64,000 bases of DNA from Diabrotica undecimpunctata (taxonomy: Eukaryota > Arthropoda > Insecta > Coleoptera > Chrysomelidae). Shown in pieces: positions 1 through 11,600 of the stretch. How positions within the stretch are numbered: position 1 is the stretch's first letter; every line of letters starts with the position of its first letter. The notes under the pieces were generated by a model. It had not been told where the DNA came from. It ran no database searches and saw only the letters and a program-made list of their open reading frames with translations. The stretch covers positions 77,020,021-77,084,020 of the forward strand of contig NC_092807.1 in NCBI RefSeq assembly GCF_040954645.1, in the 5' to 3' direction. Both the position numbers and the translations under genes were made by a program.

Positions 1-67
1 AAGATTTTCCGCGAGTATGTTTCAAATCATAATTTGCCTTCTCGCCCCAGGATCCTCTTGCATTACA
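1..67 (-). CDS. Nopp140: Nopp140 exon 6a, second half of SRP40 domain, cut by window edge
   Basis: After a T-rich tract and TTTTTTTTAG acceptor, the reading is CNARGSWGEKAN then YDLKHTRGKS, leaving the window in frame. The family continues with ...GSWGEKAN..LK.T.GKSFRHEKTKKKRGSYRGG, so the rest of the domain and the stop should lie within about 100 bp beyond position 1. The exon joins 5463-5546 in phase 0 (NSFEAK/CNARGSWGEK). The cysteine at the junction is unusual, so a slightly different acceptor is possible, but the GSWGEKAN frame is clear. Confidence 0.85.
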
Positions 68-2025
68 CTAAAAAAAAACAAAAATAAAAATTTAGAAAAA
101 AAATTAAAAAAAAAAAAAAAAATAGAAATTATTATTAGAATTTTTATAACAACTATATAATCTGTCCGTAAATTGTATCCATACGAAGCCTGTTTTCAAT
201 GAAAACTGGTATTTTCAAAGGGTTACATATTCGCAAAAAAGTAGGTGTTTGGATATTGGTACACATTTCCCCAACATGCTAGCATTACCAGCCATTTTGC
301 ATTTGTAGTTTGTTTTGATATGATATAAAGGTTTTTGACGTATTTGATGCGCTTGGCAATTATGTGTGAAAAATACAATTCAATGCTCCTACTCGCTCCC
401 GTTGGAAGATCGTTTAAATTAAATTTTCTTGAAATACTATGAGGCAATAAGTAGTATAGTAGGGTTATCCTGTCATAATATGTACCAAAATTTCGTTTTG
501 CATCGATAACATTTAGCTGACAAAATTTTCACCACACCATAATAGTAACCTCATGCAACAAATGCTCATTCCCTTCAAGAAGAAAGAATGTTCCCCAACA
601 ACTAGAAGAATCTTTCGTGTATACTAAATATAATATAGTCATAATCATTTTAGGATTAGGCATTACGCAAGAAAATGCAACGTTGTTGACTTATTCAGAT
701 GATAGCGGGGGTATGTGTGTATATTTACATTTTAATAATGTTTTAACAATTTTCTAATATTATTTTGTATATTCCCAGAGTTAAAAGAAATATTTAATAC
801 ACGGTACCGTCAAGTCTATGACTGGTGTTATTTTATAAAGCCGACTGCAGGAATATAATTAGGTCTCAGTCTCACTGGATTATGGGCGAAGTGACCTCAA
901 AATTAAAAGAAAACGATATATGCCCATGTTCTGCGAAAAAGATTTCAATATGAATAGATCTATTTCCAGTAATTCTCCAATCTTGAAATCCGTATGGCGG
1001 CAGCGTCAAAGACAATTCAATAAATACTAGAAATTTAGATATGAAATATCTAAATTCTATCTCGAAATTCTAGAATTTTCGTAAGCAACGACTTCAGATA
1101 AGAAAGTTAGCTCGGCACAGTAGATTCATCCACTACTATAAAAAAAAAATTGAACTGTAGGCGGTACTGTAGACTAGCGCAGATCTTCATACTATGTTCT
1201 CTGTATTTTTAAAATTTAAATAATATATTTAAAATTAAATAAAGTAAATTTATTATTTATTTATTTTATATATTTTAAATAAATTCAATAGATTATTATG
1301 TTTGCTCCTAACGCAGCCTATTAACGAATGAACAAAGCATACGTTGTTTACTTATGACAATCCTCTAAAATTCAGACCAAACATTAAAAGGATGTGTCAA
1401 GTGACCCCCATTTATATTTAAAAAAAATTGTAGCTGTGGCTGTCACCTGATGGTGGTTCGTCGAAATACCGAAACTTTAGACACCGTTAGATATTAGACA
1501 GTTTAAAAATCGACGTGAATTTGTTTTATCTTTAAAATAAACGAGTTGACAGGGGGCCAAGACTTTATCTTCTCACTCTGTAATAAAAGTATCTAAATAA
1601 TCTTATTTTTGTTATCTTCATTAGGGATTTTTTTAGTTTTTGTCAGTGCAAAAAGGAACATTTCTGTGTGAACGCAAACTCAAATTCCTTCCCACGTTTT
1701 CTCAATTTTGACATTGTTTTGCTGAATTTGTTAATGTATCTTCATGCATTCCGACAGCGTGTCCACTTTTTAGTGTTTTATATATCTCATTATTACTCTA
1801 AAAGAATTCACTCAAAATGACGTTTGCATTATATTGATTCCAGGCACTGTACAGCATATGCTGAAGTTTTTATTTTGTAGCTTATATTGTTAGTCAGATA
1901 TATTTTTTCTTACAATTTACACTTTTCATGAATTAAAATTTTGCTTCTTTGCTAATAATTAATCAACTTATATAACGAAATTCTGTCTTAAATAATACTT
2001 ACATTTAACATAAAAATCCGTCCAT
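68..2025. other. Non-coding: terminal intron / 3' UTR of the RGG exon
   Basis: AT-rich with poly(A) tracts near 61-120. There is a short perfect palindrome near 1034-1058 (AATTTAGATAT/ATATCTAAATT). At 1447-1475 is a hammerhead-like CTGATGG-stem-GAAAC motif of the kind left by Penelope-like elements. No coding region is visible. The distal part (about 1870-2025) is the likely 3' UTR of the RGG isoform. Confidence 0.5.
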
Positions 2026-2445
2026 TTAATCGTCGAAAGTAATTTTCTTATTTTCTGCAGACTTAGGACCAAAATTGTCTCTCTCATTGAAATTGTTACC
2101 GAAACCACCTCCCCTGCCGTTCTTATCACCTCTGAACCCTCCTCTTCCGCCCCTATCGTTACTGAACCTCCCACCTCTACTGCCCGTATCATTATCGCCA
2201 AACGATTTTCTAAAGTTACCCCTACCGACTCCTCTATCGCTACCGCCGAATGAATTTCTGAATGTTTCGCCATCGCTTCTACCGCGGTACCCTTTACCTC
2301 CGCGATATCCACCACCACGATTATTTCCTCCTCCCCAGCTATTTCTGTCACCGCCGTCAGAACTTCTATTGTTGAATCCACCACGGAAGCTACCCCGGCC
2401 TCCCCTCCCTCTACCACCACGGCTGCCGAACGAATTTCTATCGCC
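2026..2445 (-). CDS. Nopp140: Nopp140 alternative terminal exon, RGG isoform
   Basis: The exon has acceptor TATATACAG at 2446 and 139 codons followed by TAA at 2026-2028. The peptide is rich in Gly/Arg/Asn/Phe, with RGG and RG clusters (SRGGRGRGGRGSFRGG, NNRGGGYRGGKGYRG, RGGRGGFRG), and ends KKITFDD. RGG tails bind RNA and are arginine-methylated; Drosophila has a Nopp140-RGG isoform alongside the SRP40-tailed form. The exon is in frame with exon 4. Long open frames on both strands here are by-products of glycine-rich codons. On the minus strand a possible AATAAA poly(A) signal lies about 150 bp downstream, near 1870. Confidence 0.88.
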   Translation of the reverse strand, partial: GDRNSFGSRGGRGRGGRGSFRGGFNNRSSDGGDRNSWGGGNNRGGGYRGGKGYRGRSDGETFRNSFGGSDRGVGRGNFRKSFGDNDTGSRGGRFSNDRGGRGGFRGDKNGRGGGFGNNFNERDNFGPKSAENKKITFDD

Positions 2446-2977
2446 CTGTATATAATAATTTTAAACGTTCAAAGAGAGAGACGGGAATTGGAATGGAAAA
2501 CGCAGCAATAATATGAAAAAGAAAAAACATGTAAGTACAACAGAAATGGCAAACTATATTGAAAGGATAATGTAATGTGCAAATCTCATTTGGCCTTCCG
2601 TTTTTAGTTTTTGATTATTTAAGGTACTAAATAAATGCATTAACAATAGTCAAATGATAAACTAATTTTTTTTACTTTATATATTTACAAATAGTGAAAT
2701 ATATCTCTGATATCCAGACTCAAAAATTAATTAAATGGAGATAGTGACAAAAATTGATTCATCAGCGTTTGCAACTGTTTGGGTTTATTAATGAAATAAT
2801 GTTGATGTGATGCTTAAGGGTACGAATAAAGATTCTTTTGATCATAGTTCCACAAATAAGTTTAGAGAAGCACAAAAGGCCATGGAATGGTAAAAAGATA
2901 TTGTTATCGAAAGAATAATCACTCTTAAGTAAAAGTGAAAGGGGCATTTGGTGATGGCGCAAATAAACGTTGACTAA

Positions 2978-3292
2978 GGGCCATGTTATACGAGCGTTAA
3001 TGTCGTCGCGTTAATGACGCGGAAAGCAGGGCGTATAATTTCTAAGTTATACGTGCCTTTAGTTGCGTCGCGTTGTCAGCGCTACGTATAACTTGATGGG
3101 CGCTATGAGCAACGCATGAACTATGCGCAACTAAAGCGACCGGCCGCGTTAACGACACTTGCCGTCGGGATAATGTAGATTCGCTGAGGGCAATGTCGTT
3201 CGTATAATTTACTCCATGTTAGTGCCATTGTCCGGTTGGGCCGACGTTAACGCGGTGTTGCTATCGACATTAGCGCTCGTATTACAGGGCTC
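2978..3292. repeat. MITE-like foldback element, 315 bp
   Basis: GC-rich island relative to its surroundings. The left end GGGCCATGTTATACGAGCG matches the reverse complement of the right end (GAGCCCTGTAATACGAGCG), and similarity continues inward through CTAATGTCG and CGCGTTAACG. Flanking trinucleotides are TAA and TAC, loosely fitting a 3-bp PIF/Harbinger-type duplication. It contains no coding region and lies in the Nopp140 intron between the RGG exon and exon 5a. Confidence 0.55.
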
Positions 3293-4329
3293 TACAATTA
3301 TGGAATGGAGCGAAAGACAAACAGAACCTAAACTACTCAAAACACAGTAAGCTTAATACACAAATGATATTTGATTTAAAATTTTAGAATTCAAGCCGAG
3401 AATTAGGTCGCAGGAAAGTCAAACGAAAAACCACATGCTTTAATTATATGATTTATGATTAAATGTATAAAGACTAAAGAGTGTGAGAAGCTACAGGAGC
3501 TGAATTAAAATTTAATATTTCAAATTCAAAGAAAATATATGTAGAAAACAGCGTCAAAAGTAACAAGGGAAATGATAGATAATAATACAATTTAAAAAAA
3601 ACACTCAAAAATGTAATTAGCAGAAATGGTAGAACATAGCCTAAATCAAAAAGATTAGTTAACACACAGTGCGGCCTAGATGCGGCCTTACATGAATCAG
3701 AAAGTGAGCCTTACACGATACCTCTGGTATAGAAAATTAGACATAAAGAAAAACTACATAACCCAACCTAACCGAAATGAATTTGGAAACACACAACAGA
3801 AAAAAGTTTAACACATCCAAAACATCAAAGAAAATTTCTACCACAGAGGTATGAGAAATTTCTTCAAAGAAGCAAATAAATAGGTAATAGCTGCTTTTAT
3901 TTTTAATACGGTTTCCTTACACTAACCTGAACTTATGTATCACATTGCAAATATTTTTGTTTAATAAAAAGAAAAGGCTTAATAATATGAGGTCAAGAAG
4001 AAGACCTACTGTCTCACAAATTCAAAAGGATTCTTCCTTGTACCAAGAGAAACCTATGTACTCAGTTTTAAGGTTCTAGGCTTTTTCTTCCAGAAACAGA
4101 AATGCATAATATGAGAAGAAGAAATGCATAATAATTTCTAGTGATGATGATAATATCATCATCACTGGCTCGACAACTCATTTTAGATCTTGGCCTCTGC
4201 ATGATTCTTATCAGTTTCCTACTCTTTTTTCCCCATTTTTTAGTTTTAAAGATTTTATATAATTTTCTATTTGTTCTATGTATATCAGCTTCGATTTTCC
4301 TCTTTTTCTTTTTCATACTGGCACCTCTT

Positions 4330-4860
4330 TGCTTATTTTGTTTGGTATTTCAACCTCTTCTCCCTTCTTCCATTCTTTCCACATGTCCCATCCAACGCAG
4401 CCGTCCTATTTTAATGAATGGTACGATATCGGGATCCTGGTATATTTTGTATAGTTCAAAGTTGTATCTTCTTCACCAAATTCCATTTTCTTTTGTGCAA
4501 CTGTATATGTGTCGCAATACTTTTGTACTCCTAAGTTTTTGTATATTCGGTATTTTGTTTTTCTTGCAACGTTATCTGATCGTAATTGCCTAATTAAACC
4601 ATGTTAACATTTATCAATGAATATTCGCCTCTTTATTTCTTCTGCAACGTTTTTATCAGACATAAGTGTGTAAAGTTTTTTACCCCCTTAATGTTGTATT
4701 CTATCGTTAGTTTTGGTAGCTGCCTGATTTCTGCGTTTTTACTTGCATGCATTTTGTGCAGTTCGTTCTATTTGATTGAATGCCTGTATCATTTCTCTTC
4801 TTGACCTTGGGATTATGTCAACATCATTTGCAAATGATAGTATTTGCACACTTTTACTAT
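4330..4860 (-). pseudogene. Decayed RTE-like LINE reverse transcriptase fragment
   Basis: On the minus strand the region reads FANDVDIIPRSRREMIQAFN (a degenerate YADD-type box and the following helix). It is followed, through several stops, by remnants of the RT thumb and C-terminal domain (...LRSDNVARKTKYRIYKNL..., then DMWKEWKKGEE). The order matches the C-terminal half of insect endonuclease-reverse transcriptase proteins. Stops and frame changes throughout show an old, dead copy. Related direct repeats of about 100 bp lie on either side (near 4000-4080 and 4930-5040) and may be part of the same insertion. Confidence 0.45.
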
Positions 4861-5462
4861 TGTTCCTATGAGAAGACCTATTGACTTGAATCTATATAAA
4901 GAGTATTCCTTTAAGAATGAAGGGATATATGAGAAGGAGGACTGTTGACTCGCAAATTAAATAGGGTTCTTCCTCAAGTAATAGAAACCGATGTGCCAAG
5001 TTTCCAAGACTCAAACTTTTACTTAAGATCTCTAAAGACAGACAGACAAAGATACAATTTTAATACGGTTCTGTCGAGTTCTTAATAAATAAAAACTACA
5101 AATTATCCGAGAATTAGAATGGGAATGGCAAATTTATTTTGTAACATTTATCTGAAAGCAGTTGCAATATATAAGCTTTGTTCCAATCACACAACCAATA
5201 TTCAAAAGTCTATTAGAAACTGATTTTCTAGCAAATGTTTGCTCTTTTCACGTAGATATCGATTAAGATGATATAAATTTACATTTTTAATAGTTTTTTT
5301 TTTTATAATTTTCTATGTTTAGACAAAATCTAATATTAATAACTAATTTATTGAATTACTTTTTGTTGGAAATAATCTATATGTGTAAAATACTGTTTAT
5401 AAATGTCTTTCAATTGGATGCTCGCCATGCCAGTTGCACTTTCCATGAGATTTGCACTTTAC

Positions 5463-5546
5463 CTTAGCTTCAAATGAGTTATCTTTTAATCGTGGATCAA
5501 CGAATATCTCCTCATCCTTGACACGACGGAATGGAATATTTCTTTG
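5463..5546 (-). CDS. Nopp140: Nopp140 exon 5a, first half of SRP40/Nopp140 C-terminal domain
   Basis: An 84-bp exon of exactly 28 codons encoding QRNIPFRRVKDEE followed by IFVDPRLKDNSFEAK. This matches the signature of the SRP40 C-terminal domain (PFRRV.EE...VD.R..DNSF.AK) shared by yeast Srp40 and animal Nopp140. The acceptor is TTATTTAG and the donor AAG/GTAAAG, phase 0 at both ends. It joins the exon at 1-67, 5.4 kb further downstream, to complete the domain. The RGG exon lies in the intron between the two halves. Confidence 0.9.
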
Positions 5547-7674
5547 CTAAATAAAAAAAGGGAACATTTTTTAAATTTTGATGATCAAATTGTTAGTAGT
5601 AGCTTATAGTTTTTATTTAAAGAAGCTGTTGGCGTGCAATTGTACGAAGGTTGCTGCTTTCATTTTGGAATCGAAGTAAAAAAAATTAAATTAAAAATGT
5701 TTTTTTTTTTCAAAATATTCAGTTTCATGCTACATACTTTTGCAAACAAGTAAGTAAACCAATTGTAAAAAGTATTTTTCTAGTCAGAAGATGGTATAAG
5801 CAAAAATGTCCTTTTAAAACGTTTCAACCACTTTGACTTTAAATAATGTCAATTAAAATTATTAGGTCTTAAGTGCCAAGGAACTTTGCGGAGGATGAAT
5901 CATTGATTTCACCTTTTCAATGGTCCAAAAGTTCCGTGCTTGTTGAGATGTACGAAATATTGCACTGTCTTCCAGTCAACAAATCTACAGTAATGACATA
6001 AATGACATAGGTGCAGCCTATACCATATTCTCAGTTGATGTTGACGTGTTTATTTGGTTTTACTTTATTCACATGTGTCCTATACATAGGATGTTCCCTG
6101 CCAGCCATTGAGACGCGCAGTGTTTGGGTTAAGTATGATCTTCACGAAACTCATGATTAAGTCTACAATGCCAAATATAATTTCTTGATAACACCAAAAC
6201 ATTCTGACATGGAATCAGTAACCGTCGTACAACGCCTGATTAAAAATTAAAGAAAAATGTAGTTGAAAAAAAGAAGTATTAAAAATACATGAAATAATAT
6301 GCGTAATAATCAAACGAGCTGTAAGAAATTGTGAAAATTTGGTTTTTCTGGGTCTTAGGTATAAATGATAAATATAGAACTAATGATTTTAGGTAGCGTT
6401 AAAATTGGTTTAGGTACAGTTGAGTCTAAATTAGTAGGTAAAGTTTGTGCTGTAAATGTGCCAAATACAGTTAAGTGTAAGATGGAGAACAGTGTGACAA
6501 ACGAAATGGAAATAAGATTTTTCCGGCTACATTTTTCTGGACTGAACAAGTTATATATTCGGGTAATTGTAATATTTGAGAAAACAGGAAAAATATGTGA
6601 AATACTTGTAGGAGACGTATTATGTATATGGGCTAAAGAATTTATATTTTGAAATATTATCTAATAAATATTGTTCTGAAAACATGTATTAATTAAACGT
6701 TATTATTCCCTTTTTTATGATAAAATTTCTGAATGTGAAAAATTAATTAATTTTTACCCATAATTTCATTGAGTTAATAAATTATTTCCATTCAAAAAGT
6801 TCTTACAGCTCATTGGATAGATAGTGGTCGGATTAAGGAAAACTGGAAGACAGAAAGGCAGGACACAATTTATTTTCGCCATATACCTTAAATGCCAGAC
6901 AATAGAAACAACTTTGCCACCTTTACCTGTCATACCAATACCTACCTGTATTGGTATTACAAATCTTAGCCGTTTGTATATAGTTAACACGGATAAAAAT
7001 TGTTTCTTAATATGGTTCTGAAGTTATTTTCTTCCTAAGGCTTTTTACAAAGATTCCTGCCTTTCTATCTTATTTTTGTATTCCTAACTATTTTAACCAC
7101 TTTCAACTATACAGTTTCCAATTTTGTAAATATATTCCAGTTTTAAAAGGGAAATATCACAATTTTAACGTTTTTAAAAGATGAAGAACACATTATTTGT
7201 TATATAATATATATAGTGAAAATGTTTACTAAACAGTATAATGTTTACTAATAAAAAACTAAACAAAAACTTTTGTTTAAAATATCATCTCCATTTAATA
7301 TTCTAGTCTATTACAGAAAAAATGGCCATATTTTACAAAACTGTTAAGATAAATGATAGGTATCAAGTGTGTATAAGCTTCTATTCGTAATAACCCCTAT
7401 AAAAAGATATCAGACTATGTGTCATATATAGATAATGAAATATTTTCCTTATTTAATACCTATCTATTCAGCTTCTTTATATTCTTTTAAGTATGAATCT
7501 CACATGATTTGAAGAAATCTCGTTAATTAAATATTTTGGAAGTTTGTAGATATTGTTACGATAAATATTATGGCGCACAAAACTGTAAACATGTTTTTCT
7601 AATAAGTATTTTCCGTTTTTCTAATAAGAATTCCGTTCTAATGGGGAAGGTCATCGATCGTTCTAGATAACGGC

Positions 7675-7772
<98 letters not shown>

Positions 7773-8056
7773 CAGTTAGTTTTTGAACATCGCGTCGAGT
7801 TTTTAAAATGTAACGCACGTAGATAAATTATATAATTATTAGTGTAATATAAATTAGTTATATTGTACAAATAAAGACTTTAAATAAACTTATAAGTATT
7901 ATAAGTGTAGAACCTTTGATAATAAATAAAAAACAATAAATTAGATTAATAATAATACAACAATATCTTACTAAAACCTCATTATTATTTTAAAACAAAT
8001 AAAACTGCGAAGAATAGGAAAACATGACTTAATAAAATGGATACATGAATACTAAC
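5547..8056. other. Intron 4 of Nopp140, no gene recognised
   Basis: AT-rich intronic DNA. A 95-codon plus-strand open frame at 6365-6652 shows no recognisable domain and is probably chance. A perfect TA microsatellite occupies 7676-7770. The remaining sequence shows no clear transposon ends or RNA genes. Confidence 0.5.
7676..7770. repeat. (TA)n microsatellite
   Basis: About 47 uninterrupted TA units, inside Nopp140 intron 4. Confidence 0.95.
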
Positions 8057-8242
8057 CTTGTCATTTCCATCAAAACTTTTATTGTGACCCACTTTAACAA
8101 AATTGTCATACTTGGGTTTTTTTATTTTAAGTTCACTTTCTTCATTCTCATCTTCATGTTGTACACTTCGTTGCTTTTGTAGTTTTGGGGCGGTGTTTGT
8201 TTCTTCCTCTTCGTCATCATCAGATGACTCTTTTTTAACAGG
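8057..8242 (-). CDS. Nopp140: Nopp140 exon 4, last shared exon
   Basis: A 186-bp exon of 62 codons between acceptor TTTCAG/CCTGTT and donor GACAAG/GTTAGT, phase 0 at both ends. It begins PVKKESSDDDEEEETNTAPK and ends KKPKYDNFVKVGHNKSFDGNDK, moving from the repeat region to the linker before the C-terminal domain. Its donor can join either the RGG exon (GDRNSFGSRGG) or the SRP40-type exon (QRNIPFRRVKDEE) in frame, so it is the branch point of the two predicted isoforms. Confidence 0.85.
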
Positions 8243-9110
8243 CTGAAACATAAACACATAAGTTTTTTGTCGCTATCTGCATGTGAAAGAAATAGGGCAC
8301 TGAAAGAAGGGCCTGAGAAGAACCATATCAACTGTTGTTCTTTCTCTTATTTTTCCTTTGTGTAATAGATATAACTTTAACAGTTTCCTGTTTTGTTTGT
8401 TTTAGTAATTTGCTAAAACGGGTAGGCTATAAACTACAACAGTTTAAATATTTTTAATAGATATGTATACATTTTTTGCCAACTACCCTTAATGTAATTT
8501 AAATCCATGTAGCCATCTAATATTGAATTAGGCATCTAATATTGTTATATTTCTCTCGCATTTTTGAACTGTTCAAACGCAGATATTTACACCCGCTACG
8601 TCTTGAGGGGAACATTTTTGTCAGTCAGTCAACTAGTAACATCGGTCGAGTGCATACCAGATGAGGTAGTACCTTCGCTTTCGTATTGTTTTGGCTCTCT
8701 AAATTGTGGTATTACCGGCCTCGTAGAATTAAGTAAATTGTTTAGTGCTACTGTACTGTCAGTAATAAAGTATTATAGTGTACCAAGTTATGGATATTGA
8801 TTTAATTATTGAACCAGCCCTCGGAAGACAACAAAAGTCTAAATTAAGTTTAGATACGGACATATCTTCTGTTCGTACTCTATTTGTGTAATAGTAAGGT
8901 TGTGTTTGACTAAGCTATATACAAGTCGGTCCTACTCGAGCACGGATATATTATAATTGGTTACAACAGTGAAGAAAAAAGTAAGATAAACGCGGCCGGT
9001 AAATACATAAAGTTTATCATAGCTAGTTTGCTCTCTCTCACTCTTGGTGTGTTCGTTCTGATTTATTGATAATTATTGACATTTAATTGAGTAATTCGAG
9101 ACTTTAACGT
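8243..9110. other. Nopp140 intron 3, 3' part, unassigned
   Basis: No recognisable gene. A 78-codon plus-strand open frame at 8564-8800 with an AATAAA-like segment just after it (near 8765) is reminiscent of a solo LTR or retroelement leader, but no paired copy is present in the window. Confidence 0.3.
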
Positions 9111-9550
9111 GCATAAAAAGGTAAGAGAAATTACAGGCAAATGTAAAAACAGAAGAGTAAGTAAACTTGTTAATGACAACGGAGGGGTAATCGTGGACAC
9201 AGAGAGTATTGATAATACCTGGAAAAATTACTGGGAGAATCAAAAATAAATACCAACGTAAACAGGACCAACTATACTAGTGGCAGAAATAAGAGCAGCC
9301 ATAATATCGCTAAAAGAAGGGAGAGCTCCAGGACCAGACAGAGTACAGTCTGAATTTTTTAAAATTCTTGATGAATTTTTAACAATACTATGTAAAATCT
9401 TCAATAATATCTATGACACAGACAATATTCCAAAAGATTGGCTAGTTTCAGAATTTATTAAGTTACCAAAGAAACAGGGAGCAAAAAAGTGCGGACAACA
9501 TAGGCTAATACGTCTAATGAGCCATACACAAGAAATTTTTTCTTAAAATT
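9111..9550 (+). pseudogene. RTE-like LINE fragment, RT N-terminal region
   Basis: The plus strand reads HKKVREITG...NDNGGVIVDTESIDNTWKNYW and, after two stops, KEGRAPGPDRVQSEFFK and IYDTDNIPKDWLVSEFIKLPKK. This is the linker and first RT blocks of insect endonuclease-reverse transcriptases (GKAPGPD...IPKDW...LPKK). It ends abruptly after LMSHTQEIFS. A piece of the C-terminal part of a similar element follows on the opposite strand. Confidence 0.7.
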
Positions 9551-9572
9551 ATCTTCTAAATGTGCCTATCTT

Positions 9573-9995
9573 CTAGAGTTGTTGGCGACCACATTGACCC
9601 ATAATAGAATAATTCACAGCAGCTCGAAATAGATCAGTTGACGATAGACCAGTCCATTTCCTAAGATTGGCCAGCCAGGATATATGTCTACGTCCAGGGC
9701 CTCTCTTACCCACAATCTTGCCCTGTAGAATCAACTGTAGAAGTCGGTATTTATCATTACGCATGATGTGGCCGAAGTAAGCCAATTTTCTGTTTTTTAT
9801 GGTGTTATTAATTTCTTTGTCTTTTCTTAGCCTCTGGAGAATAATTATGTTACTTGTGTGGTGTATATATGAGACCGTCAACATATGTCGGTAGCACCAC
9901 ATTTCAAATACCTCCAATCGTTTTATGGCATCTGTAAGGCTAGAGGAGGACACTAAAGACATAACATCTAAGAATTCTTATGCGTATATTGATAT
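9573..9995 (-). pseudogene. RTE-like LINE fragment, C-terminal region
   Basis: The 129-codon minus-strand frame includes RLEVFEMWCYRHMLTVSYI, KNRKLAYFGHIMRNDKYRLL and GKIVGKRGPGRRHISWLANL. These are the conserved C-terminal motifs after the RT domain in this LINE group (FEMWCYR, RKL.Y.GHI.R, G.RG.GRR..SWL.NLR). It is a close relative of the fragment at 15257-16075. Its stop end abuts the truncated end of the plus-strand RT fragment at 9111-9550. Confidence 0.75.
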
Positions 9996-10210
9996 TTAAA
10001 GATAAGTTGCAGAGAATCCTCCTAAGGCTATTGAAAGAGCACTCACTTAAAGCATGGGTGTATGTTACCTGAAGTAAAATTTAATTAAAATATTAAACAT
10101 CAAATAATAATAATAACATTATGTACAATCTTTGGTAACTTTATATATTTTTTAAAAGGTTTTTACCCTAATATTTTGGTGGCTCAGGCATTTTAACCTG
10201 TATCTTTAAC

Positions 10211-10245
10211 CTGATGATGGAACTGTTGTTCCGAAAACGTTCGTG
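10211..10245 (+). ncRNA. Hammerhead-like motif (possible Penelope-type remnant)
   Basis: CTGATGA (10211-10217) is followed by the stem GGAAC/GTTCC (10219-10223 and 10228-10232) with a 4-nt loop, then GAAAACG. This is the order CUGAUGA, stem II, GAAA of a hammerhead core; such motifs are known in Penelope-like retroelements. A U between the core and stem II is unpaired, and stems I and III are not convincing, so it may be inactive or a coincidence. Confidence 0.3.
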
Positions 10246-10889
10246 TTTTTGATGTAGCCCTTTTAAGGGTTTTTTAAATATATACCCATTTACAAAGATT
10301 TAACCTCATTTTTTAAAAAGTCCAAAAAGTGTTTCGTGATATAAAATATATGTATATATATTGTAGACACTTTTATTGAAAGTCTTTCAATAAAAGAGTC
10401 TAAAATATATTAGTGTTTGAATCTATATTATATATACAGTGATGAGTGTCTTACCACCCGGCTTTTTAACGTAAGAGATAGAAAACACAGTTACCTTGTG
10501 AAATAAAAAGAGATGAAACTCGTAGAGGTGGGAAATAATCGGTAGAAACCTATAATTTACATTACATTACATTACCACTATCGATAGTCTCACACCTTTG
10601 GACGTTAGCTTCGAGCTAAATCACCTCGGTCATAATTATTATGTGTGACGTATTTCCATTTTTTAATTTCACATAAAGTAAAAACTGATTGACCACAATA
10701 AAGCAAAAATGTGAATAAAATAATTTAATTAATAGTAATTATTTAATCTAAAGTTTTAAATTATTAACCAAGAATAATTTCTACTATGATGTGAGGAGTT
10801 TCATACACTCTTGTCACGGAATAATCACAATCCTTCGTGGATTAGTGGTAAGAATTCGACACAGACGTCGCAGACGATTAGAGTTCAAA

Positions 10890-11600
10890 ACCCACATGTG
10901 GTTTTCTTTTTTTTTTAATAATTTGAAATTATGCAGAGATCGTTTTGCTTTGAATCGCTAAACATTTATGTCAGTCGTTACTAGTATTAGAAGTGTTTAA
11001 AGTTAAACATAAATATCTTATTGAAAAAAAAAAGTATCGTCGTACTTTCGAAAATAAAGTAAAAATTCTTCAAAATTAAAAGAACGTTTAAAGAATGTTT
11101 AAATAAGTAAAAATTCTACAAAAATAAAAAAAAATATTGTAAATAAACGTATTTACAATATGTTCAAATAAGCCTTCATTAGCAGCACAATAACCCAAAC
11201 TGTCACTAAAGAAATATAAAAGTTTGATGGATCAGAGTTTAAGTCACGATGTTCTCATGCAGGCGCTCAGGGTTCAAATCCCACATGAAGGTTTTACTTT
11301 TTTAAAAATTTGAAATTATGCAGATATATCGTTTTGCTTTAAATCACTAGACATTTATTTCAGTTTTTATTAGAAGTGTTTATAGTAAAACATGAAAATC
11401 TTATTGAAAAAACAATGTCGTACTTTCGAAAATACAGTAATAATTCTTCAAACATAAAAGAACGTTCTAAATAAATGTACTTCCAAAAATATTTAAATAG
11501 GTAGAAATTCTATAAAAATAAAAAAAAATGATTCTAATGAAATGTATTTACAATAAATGTTCGAATAAGCCTCCATTAGCAGCAGAACAATAACCCAATC
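10890..11600. repeat. Direct duplication of a module with tRNA-like B boxes
   Basis: Two copies (about 10890-11215 and 11285-11600) share the order: T-rich stretch, AATTTGAAATTATGCAGA, TCGTTTTGCTTT, a long A-rich middle, and the end of the transposase frame (AATAAGCC-TCATTAGCAGCA). Each is preceded by a pol III B-box-like string (GAGTTCAAAACCC near 10882; GGTTCAAATCC near 11271). The first also has an A-box-like TGGATTAGTGG about 35 bp upstream. No complete cloverleaf can be drawn. Confidence 0.65.

Noticed and set aside
1968..2455. Long open frames on both strands overlapping the RGG exon
   Set aside because: They are shadows of glycine/arginine-rich codons; only the minus frame with RGG repeats has a matching splice acceptor, phase and family.
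4141..4593. 150-codon hydrophobic plus-strand frame
   Set aside because: It is antisense to a decayed LINE RT fragment and shows no membrane-protein family pattern.
9111..9995. Twin-priming inversion of one LINE
   Set aside because: In twin priming the inverted 5' part lies upstream of the 3' part; here the plus-strand RT piece lies beyond the 3' end of the minus-strand piece, so two fragments or a rearrangement is more likely.
10836..10900. A functional tRNA gene
   Set aside because: A- and B-box-like strings are present but no acceptor stem or anticodon arm can be paired.
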